From the NCBI RefSeq assembly GCF_017876095.1, contig NZ_JAGINM010000003.1, positions 1-63,490 on the forward strand: a stretch of 63,490 nt of DNA, written 5' to 3'. Origin of the DNA: Azospirillum agricola (lineage in GTDB: Bacteria > Pseudomonadota > Alphaproteobacteria > Azospirillales > Azospirillaceae). The position numbers and the translations under genes are program-made. Numbering within the stretch: position 1 is the first letter of the stretch; the number at the start of each line of letters is the position of its first letter. Positions 52,001 to 59,497 of this stretch are shown here, one piece after another. The notes beneath the pieces were generated by a model. It had not been told where the DNA came from. It saw only the letters and a list, made by a program, of their open reading frames with translations, and made no database searches.

Positions 52001-54066
52001 TCCGCAGCGAGCGGGCGCTGCTGCTGCGCGCCTTCGACGAGGCGCGCGAGGCCGGCGACGTCACCTACGGCGGTTTCACCAGCGTCACGCTGGTCACCAG
52101 CATGCTGGCGGCGGGCGACCCGCTGGCGACGGTGCAGCGGACGGCGGAGACGCGGCTCGCCTATGTCCGGCAGGTCCGCTTCGGGCTGTGCATCGACATC
52201 CTGACCACCCAGTTGCGGGCCCTGCGCGCCCTGCGCGGCCTGACCGACGGCCCCGGATCCTTCGACGGTCCGGATTTCGACGGCGCCGCCTTCGAGACCC
52301 GGCTGCGCGCCAACCCCAGCCTGGACATCGCCCTCTGCTGGCACTGGATCCGCGTCCTTCAGGTCCGCTGCATCGCCGGCGAGACCGCCGCCGCCGTCGC
52401 CGCCGCCGAGCGCGCGGAACGGCTGCTGTGGACCAGCTCCGGCCATCTGGAGATGGCCGAGTTCCATTTCTACGGCGCGCTGGCGCGGGCCGGCCTGCTG
52501 GAGAGCGGCGCCCCGGACGGTGGTGTCCCGGACGCCGAGCGCTTGCGCCACGCGGCGGCCCTGGCCGGGCACCGCGAGCCGTTGCGGGCGTGGGCCGCCA
52601 ACAACCCCGACGGCTTCGAGGCCCGCTTCGCCCTGGTCGAGGCGGAGGCGGCGCGGATCGACGGACGGAGCGAGGAGGCGATGCGCGGCTACGACCGTGC
52701 GGTGCGGGCGGCGCGGCGCACCGCCCTGCCGCATGTCGAGGCGCTGGCCAACGAGCGCGCCGCCGCCTTCTACCGCCGAATCGGCCTGCCGACGCTCGAA
52801 CTGGCCTGCCTGCGGGAGGCCCGCGCCGGCTACGGTCGCTGGGGGGCGACCGCCAAGGTCCGGCAGCTCGACCGGTTGCATCCCGCCCTGGCGGCCGAGC
52901 AGGCCGAGGCGGTGCCGGAGCCGCCGCGCACCCTCGACGGGGCCGATCTGGCGGCGTTGCTGGAGACCCTGCGGGCGGTGTCCGACCAGGCGAGCGTCGA
53001 GCGGCTCACCACCACCCTTCTGACCCTGGTGCTGGAGCAGGCCGGCGCCAGCCGCGGGCTGCTGATCCTCGCCCGCGACGGTCGGCTGCGGGTGGAGGCG
53101 GAGGCGTCGACCGGCCTCGACGGCGTGTCCGTCCGCCTCGTGCAGGAGGACGCCGACCGGCTTGCGCTGCCGCACGCGATGATCCACGCCGCCATCCGCG
53201 ACCAGGAGACGCTGATCGTCGACGACACGCGGCTGCCCGGCCCCTTCTCGGCGGACCCCTATGTCCGCGACGCCGAGGCGCGCTCCATCCTGTGCATGCC
53301 GCTGGTCCGCCAGACGCGGGTCGTCGGGCTGCTCCATCTGGAGAACGCGCTGGCGACCCACGCCTTCACCCGCCGGCGGGTCGACGTGCTGACCCTGCTG
53401 GGCGCGCAGGCCGCCGCCTCCCTGGAGACCGCGACGCTGGAGGAGAAGGAGGCGCTGCTGAAGGAGGTCCACCACCGGGTCAAGAACAACCTGCAACTGG
53501 TCACCAGCCTGCTGAACCTCCAGGCGAACCGGATCGAGGATCCGGAGGTGGCGGCCCTGTTCGCCGACAGCCGCGACCGGGTCCGCTCGATGGCGCTGGT
53601 GCACGAGAATCTGTACCGGCTCGGCAACTTCGCGCGGGTGCCGATGCGGACCCATCTGGAATCGGTGTGCGCCCATCTGCTGCGCGCCTACGCCCCGCGC
53701 ACCGGGGCGGTCCGGCTGGACCTGGAGCTGGAGGAGCTGACGCTCGACCTCGACCGCGCGGTGCCCTGCGGCCTGATCGTCAACGAACTGGTGTCGAACG
53801 CGTTGAAGCACGCCTTTCCGGACGGGCGCGACGGGGTGCTGCGGGTCGCCCTTACCACCGATGGGGAGGTGTGCCGCCTGTCCGTCCGCGACGATGGCGT
53901 GGGCTTGCCCGGTGGCCGTGTTCCCGATAGGTTGGGAACCATCGGGCTTCAGCTTGTCGAGGATTTGACCGGTCAATTGCACGGACATTTGCAGCACAAT
54001 TCCAGGACAGGCGCCGAATTCGTCGTCACCTTCCCTTTGAAGGGCTGGACCCGAGGGCATGAATGA
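49024..54066 (+). CDS. Giant kinase-like / STAND ATPase / GAF / histidine kinase
   Basis: 1680 residues from the ATG at 49024. An N-terminal Ser/Thr-kinase-like domain (about 1-290) has HRDLRPFNLL and YMAPEQTGRV. However, the beta-3 Lys is Arg (LLVRAV) and DFG is GFG (LTGFGRAG), so it is probably a pseudokinase. An AAA/STAND ATPase follows, with P-loop AGRSGIGKSS (about 326) and Walker B LVLFLDDLQWLD (about 455). Then come an alpha-helical TPR-like region (to about 1290), a GAF domain (about 1330-1470), and a HisKA_2 box VHHRVKNNLQLVTS with HATPase NELVSNALKHAF. This is the known trifunctional kinase/ATPase/sensor-kinase architecture. The next gene overlaps by ATGA. Confidence 0.92.
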   Translation: MDHPMDSGPGVTVLGSDGETRLIRMTRPGQPFPLLVRAVEADGRRAAGPAALLRREHDLAGRLDPAWAVKPLHLLRHRDPPVLTMADPGGQPLCALALATLTLQQRLALAARIVEAVVPLHRRGLLHRDLRPFNLLVGDDRTVRLTGFGRAGAPSATPQQDMAELPAQPAYMAPEQTGRVDRPVDRRSDLYTLGVTLYELFTGTLPFTAREPTEWVHCHLARAPVPPALVDPALPSAVSDILLRLLAKTAEDRYQSAEGLLRDLAEAARLWETQGRVPFFPVGQRDRPEGLVQPPALHGRDGPVAALQAAFDRVAERGRMGVVLVAGRSGIGKSSVVRSLREQVVPPRGLFAAGKFDQSRRDLPYASLADAFRALVDGILGQPALHRDHWRRELREAVGDNGALMTALIPNLAGLIGEPPPVAALPPQEAQNRFDRLFRRVLQVFARPEHPLVLFLDDLQWLDRATLDLLDRLLAHGGPGHLLLVGAYRGDEVGAGHPLLGLIERVRTAGRDLDREEIDLAPLPPADLRRLVADSLGVAPDEVAVLADALHGRTGGNPFFAAQLLIALERSGHLRFDPAEGRWDWDIDAVRAARSGDSVATLMTERLGRFPPVTRDLLARLAGLGASVRLAILARAGGLPAGAVERALEPVVAEGLLLRTGEGYRFLHDRVQEGAGALVPEAERSALHLAVARALRGGLAAGDESGEGLFELVGQYDRCLSLLDDPGEREEVAALHLAAGHRAKAASAHGAALAYALRGLSLLDDPPCPDRRRREHQERLGFALERLRAECEFLNGDLPLAEQRLGDLVGRAATLADRAAITALLVTVHTAIDRSDRAIGSCLAYLREVGTDWPAHPSDDLVQREYRRLRAAIGDRPIASLAGLPAADDPDSRATLDVLAAALPPAFFSDRNLVCLILCRMANLSLERGRSDASALGFAYLGMVAGPCFGDYAAGYAFGRLGLDLSEREGRTRYRARVLMTFAYHVVPWTRDVRSERALLLRAFDEAREAGDVTYGGFTSVTLVTSMLAAGDPLATVQRTAETRLAYVRQVRFGLCIDILTTQLRALRALRGLTDGPGSFDGPDFDGAAFETRLRANPSLDIALCWHWIRVLQVRCIAGETAAAVAAAERAERLLWTSSGHLEMAEFHFYGALARAGLLESGAPDGGVPDAERLRHAAALAGHREPLRAWAANNPDGFEARFALVEAEAARIDGRSEEAMRGYDRAVRAARRTALPHVEALANERAAAFYRRIGLPTLELACLREARAGYGRWGATAKVRQLDRLHPALAAEQAEAVPEPPRTLDGADLAALLETLRAVSDQASVERLTTTLLTLVLEQAGASRGLLILARDGRLRVEAEASTGLDGVSVRLVQEDADRLALPHAMIHAAIRDQETLIVDDTRLPGPFSADPYVRDAEARSILCMPLVRQTRVVGLLHLENALATHAFTRRRVDVLTLLGAQAAASLETATLEEKEALLKEVHHRVKNNLQLVTSLLNLQANRIEDPEVAALFADSRDRVRSMALVHENLYRLGNFARVPMRTHLESVCAHLLRAYAPRTGAVRLDLELEELTLDLDRAVPCGLIVNELVSNALKHAFPDGRDGVLRVALTTDGEVCRLSVRDDGVGLPGGRVPDRLGTIGLQLVEDLTGQLHGHLQHNSRTGAEFVVTFPLKGWTRGHE

Positions 54067-55619
54067 GCGCGGCCCGCATCCTCATCGTTGAAGACGACCG
54101 CATCGTCGCGCGCGACATCCAGCAGCAACTCGCCCGGATGGGTCATGAGGTGGTCGGCACGTCGGCCAGCGGGGAGGACGCGATCCGGCTCGCCGGCCGC
54201 CACCAGCCGGATCTGGTGCTGATGGACATCCGGCTGGAAGGCGAGATGGACGGGATCGAGGCGGCCCGCCGGATCCGCGACACCCACCGCATCCCGATCG
54301 TCTTCCTGACCGCCTACGCCAACGACGAGACCGTGCGGCGCGCCAGCCTGACCGAACCCTTCGGCTATCTGCTGAAGCCGTTCGAGGAGCCGCAGATGCG
54401 CACCGTCATCCAGATGGCGCTCTACAAGCACGCGAGCGACGTCAAGCTGCGGATGAGCGAGCGGCGCTACGCCACGACGCTGGCCAGCATCCGCGACGGC
54501 GTCATCCTGTGCGACGCCGACGGCCGGGTCGGCTTCATGAACCGGGCGGCCGAGGCGATGACCGGCTGGACGGCGGCGGAGGCGGCCGGGCTGCCGCTCG
54601 CCACGGTCTTCGTTGCCGTGGACGAGGAGACCCACGAACCGCTGGAGGATTTCGCCGCGCTGGCCCTGCGCAGCGGCCCGCTCGCCCCGCCGGAGCGCCT
54701 GTCCAGGCTGCTGCCCCGCGCCGGGGCGCCGGAGTGCGCCGGAGTGGCGGCGGGCGGCGTGGTGATCGAGGAGCGCTGCTCCGCCGTCATCGACGACCGC
54801 GGGCAGGTGGCGGGCGCCATCCTGGTGTTCAGCGACCTGACCCAGCGCCGGCAGATCGCCGAGGCCCTGCGCAGGGCCGAGGCCGACCTCGCCCACATCG
54901 GCCGCCTGACCATGATGGGGGAGCTGGCCACGGCCATCGCCCACGAGGTCAACCAGCCGCTGATGGCGATCGTGACCAACGCCGGCACCTGCCTGCAACA
55001 TCTGTCGAAGGCGCAGCCCGATCTGGCCAAGACCCGCGCCGTGGTCGAGCGGATCGTCCGCGACGCCCAGCGGGCCGGCGACGTCGTCCGCAGCATCCAC
55101 GCCCTGGCCCGCCGCACCCCGGCCGACCCCGGCTGGGTCGACATGAGCGCGCTGATCGCCGACACGCTGGCGCTGGTGCGGGCGGAACTGCGCCGCGCGC
55201 GGATCCGGGTGGAGACCGACCTGATCCAGGGGCCGCCCTGGGTTCACGGCGACCGGGTCCAGCTCCAGCAGCTCCTGCTGAACCTCGTGATGAACGCCAT
55301 CGAGGCGATGGCCGCGCCGGAGATCGACGACCGGCGGCTGCGCATCACCACCGACGCCGAAGCCGCCGGCCCCGGGGGCGGCCGCATCCGCGTCCGCGTC
55401 GAGGACAGCGGCGTCGGGATCGCCGAGGCCGACGCCGAAACCCTCTTCCGGGCGCTCTACACCACCAAGCCCGACGGGCTGGGCATGGGGCTGTCGATCA
55501 GCCGGTCCATCGTCGAGCTTCACGGCGGGCGGCTGGCCGCCGGGCCCGCCGTGCCGCGCGGAAGCGTGTTCGAATTCGTGCTGCCCGTGAAACCGCCTGC
55601 GACGTCCGGGAGGGAATGA
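54063..55619 (+). CDS. REC-PAS histidine kinase, FixL-like transmitter
   Basis: 518 residues, soluble. An N-terminal receiver (ILIVEDDRIVARDIQ, acceptor VLMDIRLEG, Lys in YLLKPFEEP) is followed by a PAS domain (about 135-270) with SIRDGVILCDADGRVGFMN. The transmitter's His box is AIAHEVNQPLMAIVTNAG, of the FixL/NtrB-like class, and its HATPase has NLVMNAIEAM and GLGMGLSISRSIVE. No heme-binding His is obvious in the PAS. The receiver probably accepts phosphate from the giant kinase whose gene overlaps; the transmitter then feeds the FixJ-type regulator that overlaps in turn. Confidence 0.92.
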   Translation: MSAARILIVEDDRIVARDIQQQLARMGHEVVGTSASGEDAIRLAGRHQPDLVLMDIRLEGEMDGIEAARRIRDTHRIPIVFLTAYANDETVRRASLTEPFGYLLKPFEEPQMRTVIQMALYKHASDVKLRMSERRYATTLASIRDGVILCDADGRVGFMNRAAEAMTGWTAAEAAGLPLATVFVAVDEETHEPLEDFAALALRSGPLAPPERLSRLLPRAGAPECAGVAAGGVVIEERCSAVIDDRGQVAGAILVFSDLTQRRQIAEALRRAEADLAHIGRLTMMGELATAIAHEVNQPLMAIVTNAGTCLQHLSKAQPDLAKTRAVVERIVRDAQRAGDVVRSIHALARRTPADPGWVDMSALIADTLALVRAELRRARIRVETDLIQGPPWVHGDRVQLQQLLLNLVMNAIEAMAAPEIDDRRLRITTDAEAAGPGGGRIRVRVEDSGVGIAEADAETLFRALYTTKPDGLGMGLSISRSIVELHGGRLAAGPAVPRGSVFEFVLPVKPPATSGRE

Positions 55620-56266
55620 TGGGAACGAAGGCCGGGGACGGCGTGACCGTCGTCATCATCGACGACGACGAGGCGGTGCGCGAGGCGCTGGAGGGGTTGC
55701 TCGAGTCCGTCGGGCTGCGGGCGCGGAGCTTCGCGTCCGTGCAGCAGTACATCGATCTGGGCCCGGCCATCGACGCCGGCTGCATGGTGCTCGACGTCCG
55801 CCTGCCGGGGCGCAGCGGGCTGGATTTCCACGCCGAGCTCGCCCGCTCGCCCTGCCGCCTGCCGGTGATCCTCATCAGCGGCCACGCCGACGTGCCGATG
55901 TCGGTGCGCGCCATGAAGGCCGGGGCCTTCGAATTCCTGACCAAGCCGGTCCATCACCAGGAGCTGCTGGACGCCATCCACGCGGCGATGGCGCGCAACC
56001 GCGAGCAGCGCGACCGGGAACGCGGCCTCGCCGTCCAGCGCAGCCGTTTCGACAGCCTGACGGCGCGCGAGCGCGAGGTGGCGCTGATGGTGGTGGCCGG
56101 CCGGCGCAACAAGCAGATCGCCGGCGACCTCGGCCTCAGCGAGGCGACGGTGAAGCTGCACCGCGGGCAGGCCATGCGCAAGCTGGAGGCGCAGTCGGTC
56201 GTGGAGCTGGTGCGCATCGTCGACAGCCTGACGCCGTCCCAAACCCCCTCCCAGGCTCCATCCTAG
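55616..56266 (+). CDS. FixJ/NarL-type response regulator
   Basis: 216 residues; ATG at 55616 or 55619, overlapping the kinase stop, with GGAGG just upstream. Receiver motifs are VVIIDDDEAVREALE, acceptor Asp in MVLDVRLPGRSGLD, switch in ILISGHADVPMSVRAMKAG and Lys in FLTKPV. The LuxR-type HTH reads LTAREREVALMVVAGRRNKQIA, then LGLSEATVKLHRGQAMRKL, a FixJ-subfamily signature. It is the DNA-binding output of the three-gene phosphorelay. The cluster downstream, starting with an AraC gene, is its likely target. Confidence 0.94.
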   Translation: MMGTKAGDGVTVVIIDDDEAVREALEGLLESVGLRARSFASVQQYIDLGPAIDAGCMVLDVRLPGRSGLDFHAELARSPCRLPVILISGHADVPMSVRAMKAGAFEFLTKPVHHQELLDAIHAAMARNREQRDRERGLAVQRSRFDSLTAREREVALMVVAGRRNKQIAGDLGLSEATVKLHRGQAMRKLEAQSVVELVRIVDSLTPSQTPSQAPS

Positions 56267-56280
56267 ACCAAGGTCTAGGA
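56261..56280. promoter_or_regulatory. Near-perfect dyad spanning the FixJ-type gene stop codon
   Basis: TCCTAGACC (56261-56269) and GGTCTAGGA (56272-56280) pair perfectly around a 2-nt centre. No T-run follows, so an operator is more likely than a terminator. It lies about 135 nt before the AraC gene and could bind the FixJ-type or the AraC-type protein. Confidence 0.45.
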
Positions 56281-56414
56281 CGGCTCGCCCCAGGCATGGC
56301 GAAACCCAATCTGCGTTCAGTAGTTTTACGCAACGACCATCGCTTACCCTGCGGCATAAGGAAGCAGCCGGCCGCCGGGGCCGGAGGCGTCCGGGCCGGA
56401 CAGGGGAGGCAACG

Positions 56415-57383
56415 ATGGCGACGGCGATGGCCGCTGGAAGCAATCTCGACCTGGGTTTCATTCCGGCGCCGGCCAAGCCGGAGGTGCTGATCCGGCGGCT
56501 CGGACGGGGAGCGGTGGGGATCGCCCGCGTCCGCTGCGACATCGACGGGCTGGGGCCGCTCGACTCCCCGGCGATCGAGGACGCCTTCCTGATCAGCCAC
56601 CATCTGGCGCATTTCCATTCCGAGATCAGGGTGGACGGCAAGCCGGTGGCGAGGCCGCGCGACATCGCCGGGCTCACCACCATCCACGACTTCCGGCACG
56701 ACATCGCCTGCCACATGCACAGCGCCTTCGACACGCTGACCTTCCATCTGCCGCGCGTCGTGCTGGAGACGGTCTTCCCGGACGACGGGCCGGAGCGGTT
56801 CGAGGATCTCGACATCGAGCCGAGCGGTTGCGTCGCCGACCCGACCATCGCCGCGATGGCGGCGGCCATCCTGCCGGCGCTCGCCGCGCCGGAGCGGATC
56901 AGCCTGCTGTTCCTCGACCATGTGAGCTGCGCCCTGGCGACGCACGTCGTCGCCGCCCATGGCCGGCTGTCCGCGGTCCGGACCGGCGGCGCGCTCGCCC
57001 CCTGGCAGGAACGGCGGGCCAAGGAGATGATCGCCGCCCGGCTGGACGGGGAGATCAGGCTGGCCGATCTGGCGGCCGAATGCCGGCTGTCGGTCGGGCA
57101 TTTCGCCCGCGCCTTCCGCCAGACCACCGACACCTCCCCCCACCAATGGCTGTTGCAGCGCCGGGTCGAGCACGCCAAGACGCTGATGCGGGACGGCACG
57201 CGGACGCTGGCCGACGTCGCGCTCGCCTGCGGCTTCGCCGACCAGAGCCACTTTTCCCGCACCTTCCGCCGCCTCACCGGCGTCACGCCCCGCGCCTGGC
57301 GCCACCGCCACGCGGCGGTGGGCACGAGGGCGGGCACGATGGCGGGCGCCGTTCCGAGGTCGGCGGACAGTCGGCCGGTCTGA
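56415..57383 (+). CDS. AraC-family transcriptional regulator
   Basis: 322 residues; GGGGAGG five nt before the ATG. The C-terminal double HTH (about 205-300) is classic: IRLADLAAECRLSVGHFARA, HQWLLQRRVEHAKTLM and VALACGFADQSHFSRTFRR, ending GVTPRAWR. The N-terminal ~190 residues are a sensing domain without a clear family. It lies 132 nt before the alpha/beta hydrolase gene and probably activates the rightward metabolic cluster. Confidence 0.94.
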   Translation: MATAMAAGSNLDLGFIPAPAKPEVLIRRLGRGAVGIARVRCDIDGLGPLDSPAIEDAFLISHHLAHFHSEIRVDGKPVARPRDIAGLTTIHDFRHDIACHMHSAFDTLTFHLPRVVLETVFPDDGPERFEDLDIEPSGCVADPTIAAMAAAILPALAAPERISLLFLDHVSCALATHVVAAHGRLSAVRTGGALAPWQERRAKEMIAARLDGEIRLADLAAECRLSVGHFARAFRQTTDTSPHQWLLQRRVEHAKTLMRDGTRTLADVALACGFADQSHFSRTFRRLTGVTPRAWRHRHAAVGTRAGTMAGAVPRSADSRPV

Positions 57384-57515
57384 CCGTCCGGCGCCGTCCG
57401 GCCGCCGGAATGCGCGGAACCTTCAAAAGCCGTTCCGAAGAGGCAATCCGCCCGGCCGGCCCCTCGCTAGCATCGCCGCCACGGATCGCGCAACCGAGGC
57501 ACAAGGAAGCAGGCC

Positions 57516-58352
57516 ATGCTCCAGGGCAGCTACGTGACCACCAGGGACGGTGTTCAGATCCACGTCAAGCAGTGGGGGCCGGACAGCGGCCAGCCGGTCG
57601 TCTTCAGCCATGGCTGGCCGTTGTCCGGCGACGCCTTCGAGGACCAGATGCTGTTCCTGGCCCAGCGCGGCTACCGGACGATCGCGCACGACCGGCGCGG
57701 CCACGGGCGCTCCTCGCAGCCGGGCTTCGGCAACGACATGGACCATTACGCCGACGACCTCGCGGCCGTCACCGAGGCGCTGAACCTCAAGGGTGCCGTC
57801 CATGTCGGCCATTCCACCGGCGGCGGCGAGGTCGCCCGCTACATCGGCCGCCACGGCGTGTCGCGCGTCGCCAAGGCGGTGCTGATCGGCGCCGTCACGC
57901 CGATCATGGTGCGGACCGCCTGGAATCCGGACGGCGTGCCGCCGGAGGTGTTCGACGGCATCCGCGCCGGCGTTGCGGCCGACCGCGCCCAATGGTTCAA
58001 GGATTTCACCCCGGCCTTCTACGGCTACAACCGCCCCGGCGCCAAGGCGTCGCAGGGCGTGATGGACGCCTTCTGGATGCAGGGGATGCAGGGCGGCCTG
58101 CTGGCGCAGTACGAGTGCGTCAAGGCCTTCTCGGAGACCGACCTGCGCGAGGATCTGAGGAAGATGATCGTGCCGACGCTGGTGCTGCACGGCGACGACG
58201 ACCAGATCGTGCCGCTGGAAACCACCGGCAAGGCCGCCGCCGCCCTGCTGCCCAAGGGCACGCTGACCATCGTTCCCGGCGCCCCGCACGGCCTGTGCAC
58301 CACCCACAAGGATGTGGTGAACGAGGCGCTGCTCGCCTTCCTCAAGGCCTGA
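57516..58352 (+). CDS. Alpha/beta hydrolase (cofactor-free haloperoxidase type)
   Basis: 278 residues, cytoplasmic. The nucleophile elbow is [15 protein letters not shown] (Ser about 100), the acid lies in [12 protein letters not shown] and the His in [13 protein letters not shown], a full Ser-Asp-His triad. The N-terminal [15 protein letters not shown] and [12 protein letters not shown] are typical of the non-heme chloroperoxidase/esterase subgroup, which catalyses ester or perhydrolysis reactions. The substrate is unknown. It is the first enzyme of the cluster and lies 67 nt before a cysteine hydrolase gene. Confidence 0.9.
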   Translation: MLQGSYVTTRDGVQIHVKQWGPDSGQPVVFSHGWPLSGDAFEDQMLFLAQRGYRTIAHDRRGHGRSSQPGFGNDMDHYADDLAAVTEALNLKGAVHVGHSTGGGEVARYIGRHGVSRVAKAVLIGAVTPIMVRTAWNPDGVPPEVFDGIRAGVAADRAQWFKDFTPAFYGYNRPGAKASQGVMDAFWMQGMQGGLLAQYECVKAFSETDLREDLRKMIVPTLVLHGDDDQIVPLETTGKAAAALLPKGTLTIVPGAPHGLCTTHKDVVNEALLAFLKA

Positions 58353-58419
58353 GCGCCCACGCCTCCGCCCGGTTTCCCCAATCCCGACACCCCCAATCTC
58401 GACAGCAAGGGACAGAGAC

Positions 58420-59106
58420 ATGACCTTCCAGGCCAAGAAGCTGCTGAACGCCGACGACACCGTCTTCCTCTTCATCGACCATCAGCCGCAGATGTCCTTC
58501 GGCGTCGTCAACATCGACCGCCAGCAGCTCAAGAACAACACGATCGCCCTGGCCAAGACGGCGAAGCTGTTCGGCGCCACCACCATCCTGACGGCGGTCG
58601 AGACCGAGAGCTTCTCCGGCTACATCTGGCCCGAGCTGATGGACGTGCTCCAGCAGACGCCGATCGAGCGCACTTCGATGAACAGCTGGGATTCCGAGGG
58701 TCTGGTTGCCGCCATCAAGGCGACCGGCAAGAAGAAGCTGGTCATCGCCGCCCTGTGGACCGAGGCCTGCCTGCTGTTCCCGACGCTGTGCGCGCTGGAG
58801 GAGGGCTTCGAGGTCTACATCGTCACCGACGCGTCGGGCGGCACCTCGCAGGAATCGCACGACGCCGCCGTGCGCCGCATGGAGCAGGCCGGCGCCCAGT
58901 CGATGACCTCGGTGACCGTGCTGCTGGAGTTGCAGCGCGACTGGGCCAAGCGCGGCACCTACGACGGCGTCATGAACATCGTGCGCGAGCATTTCGGCGC
59001 CTACGGCATGGGCGTCGACTACGCCTACACCATGGTCCACAAGGCGCCGCAGCGCGGTGCCTATCCGCACAAGGTCGTCGGCGCCGCCAGCCACGAGCAC
59101 GCCTGA
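58420..59106 (+). CDS. Isochorismatase-superfamily cysteine hydrolase (YcaC-like)
   Basis: 228 residues. The family triad is visible: Asp in FLFIDHQPQMSF, Lys in the GKKKLVIAALWTEACLLFP strand region, and nucleophile Cys in TEACLLFP. The long form with YDGVMNIVREHFGAYGMGVD is typical of YcaC-related hydrolases, which act on small amides or N-carbamoyl compounds; the substrate is not known. AAGGGACAGAGAC precedes the ATG. A good terminator follows, although the cluster continues in the same direction. Confidence 0.9.
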   Translation: MTFQAKKLLNADDTVFLFIDHQPQMSFGVVNIDRQQLKNNTIALAKTAKLFGATTILTAVETESFSGYIWPELMDVLQQTPIERTSMNSWDSEGLVAAIKATGKKKLVIAALWTEACLLFPTLCALEEGFEVYIVTDASGGTSQESHDAAVRRMEQAGAQSMTSVTVLLELQRDWAKRGTYDGVMNIVREHFGAYGMGVDYAYTMVHKAPQRGAYPHKVVGAASHEHA

Positions 59107-59112
59107 CGGTTT

Positions 59113-59152
59113 GAAGCCCCTCTCCCCGAGGGAGGGGGGCTTCCCGCTTTTT
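59113..59152 (+). terminator. Rho-independent terminator after the cysteine hydrolase gene
   Basis: GAAGCCCC (59113-59120) pairs with GGGGCTTC (59136-59143), and the intervening C-rich/G-rich halves extend the stem to a small loop. TTTTT follows at 59148-59152. It begins six nt after the stop codon and probably separates hydrolase transcription from the XapX-amidohydrolase part or lowers read-through. Confidence 0.75.
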
Positions 59153-59212
59153 CAAGCAACGGCTTTCGGCTTCCCCAGCCGGTCGGGTGGCCAAGACCCA
59201 GGACGGAACGCC

Positions 59213-59497
59213 ATGATGCCCTATCTCCTTTCCCTGGGCGCCGGCCTGCTGGTCGGCGTCATCTACGCGCTGATCGGGGTGCGCTCGCCGGCCCCGCCGA
59301 CCATCGCCCTGATCGGGCTGCTCGGCATGCTGGTCGGCGAGCAGATCGTCCCGGTCGCCAAGCGGCTGATCGCCGGCCAGCCGGTGCTCGCCTTCATCCA
59401 GGGCGACTGCGCGCGCCACGTCCTTGGCCCGCAGGCCGGGAAGGACGTTCCGGCGGACCAGCGGCCCCCCGGCCATTCTCCAGGGGGCCACGCATGA
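59213..59497 (+). CDS. XapX-domain small membrane protein
   Basis: 94 residues from 59213 (a second ATG follows at 59216; GGACGG upstream). Two membrane segments form the XapX (DUF1427) core: LLSLGAGLLVGVIYALIGVR, then SPAPPTIALIGLLGMLVGE, with the SPAPP turn characteristic of the family. The C-terminal ~40 residues are hydrophilic. XapX proteins have no established function but often lie next to amidohydrolases and purine or xanthosine genes. The next gene overlaps by ATGA. Confidence 0.88.
   Translation: MMPYLLSLGAGLLVGVIYALIGVRSPAPPTIALIGLLGMLVGEQIVPVAKRLIAGQPVLAFIQGDCARHVLGPQAGKDVPADQRPPGHSPGGHA

Noticed and set aside
48289..54060. 1923-codon open frame on the minus strand opposite the giant sensor kinase
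   Set aside because: It is a shadow of a very GC-rich gene: composition is Gly/Arg/Gln/Pro filler without any domain motif, whereas the plus strand shows consecutive kinase-like, ATPase, GAF and histidine kinase motifs.
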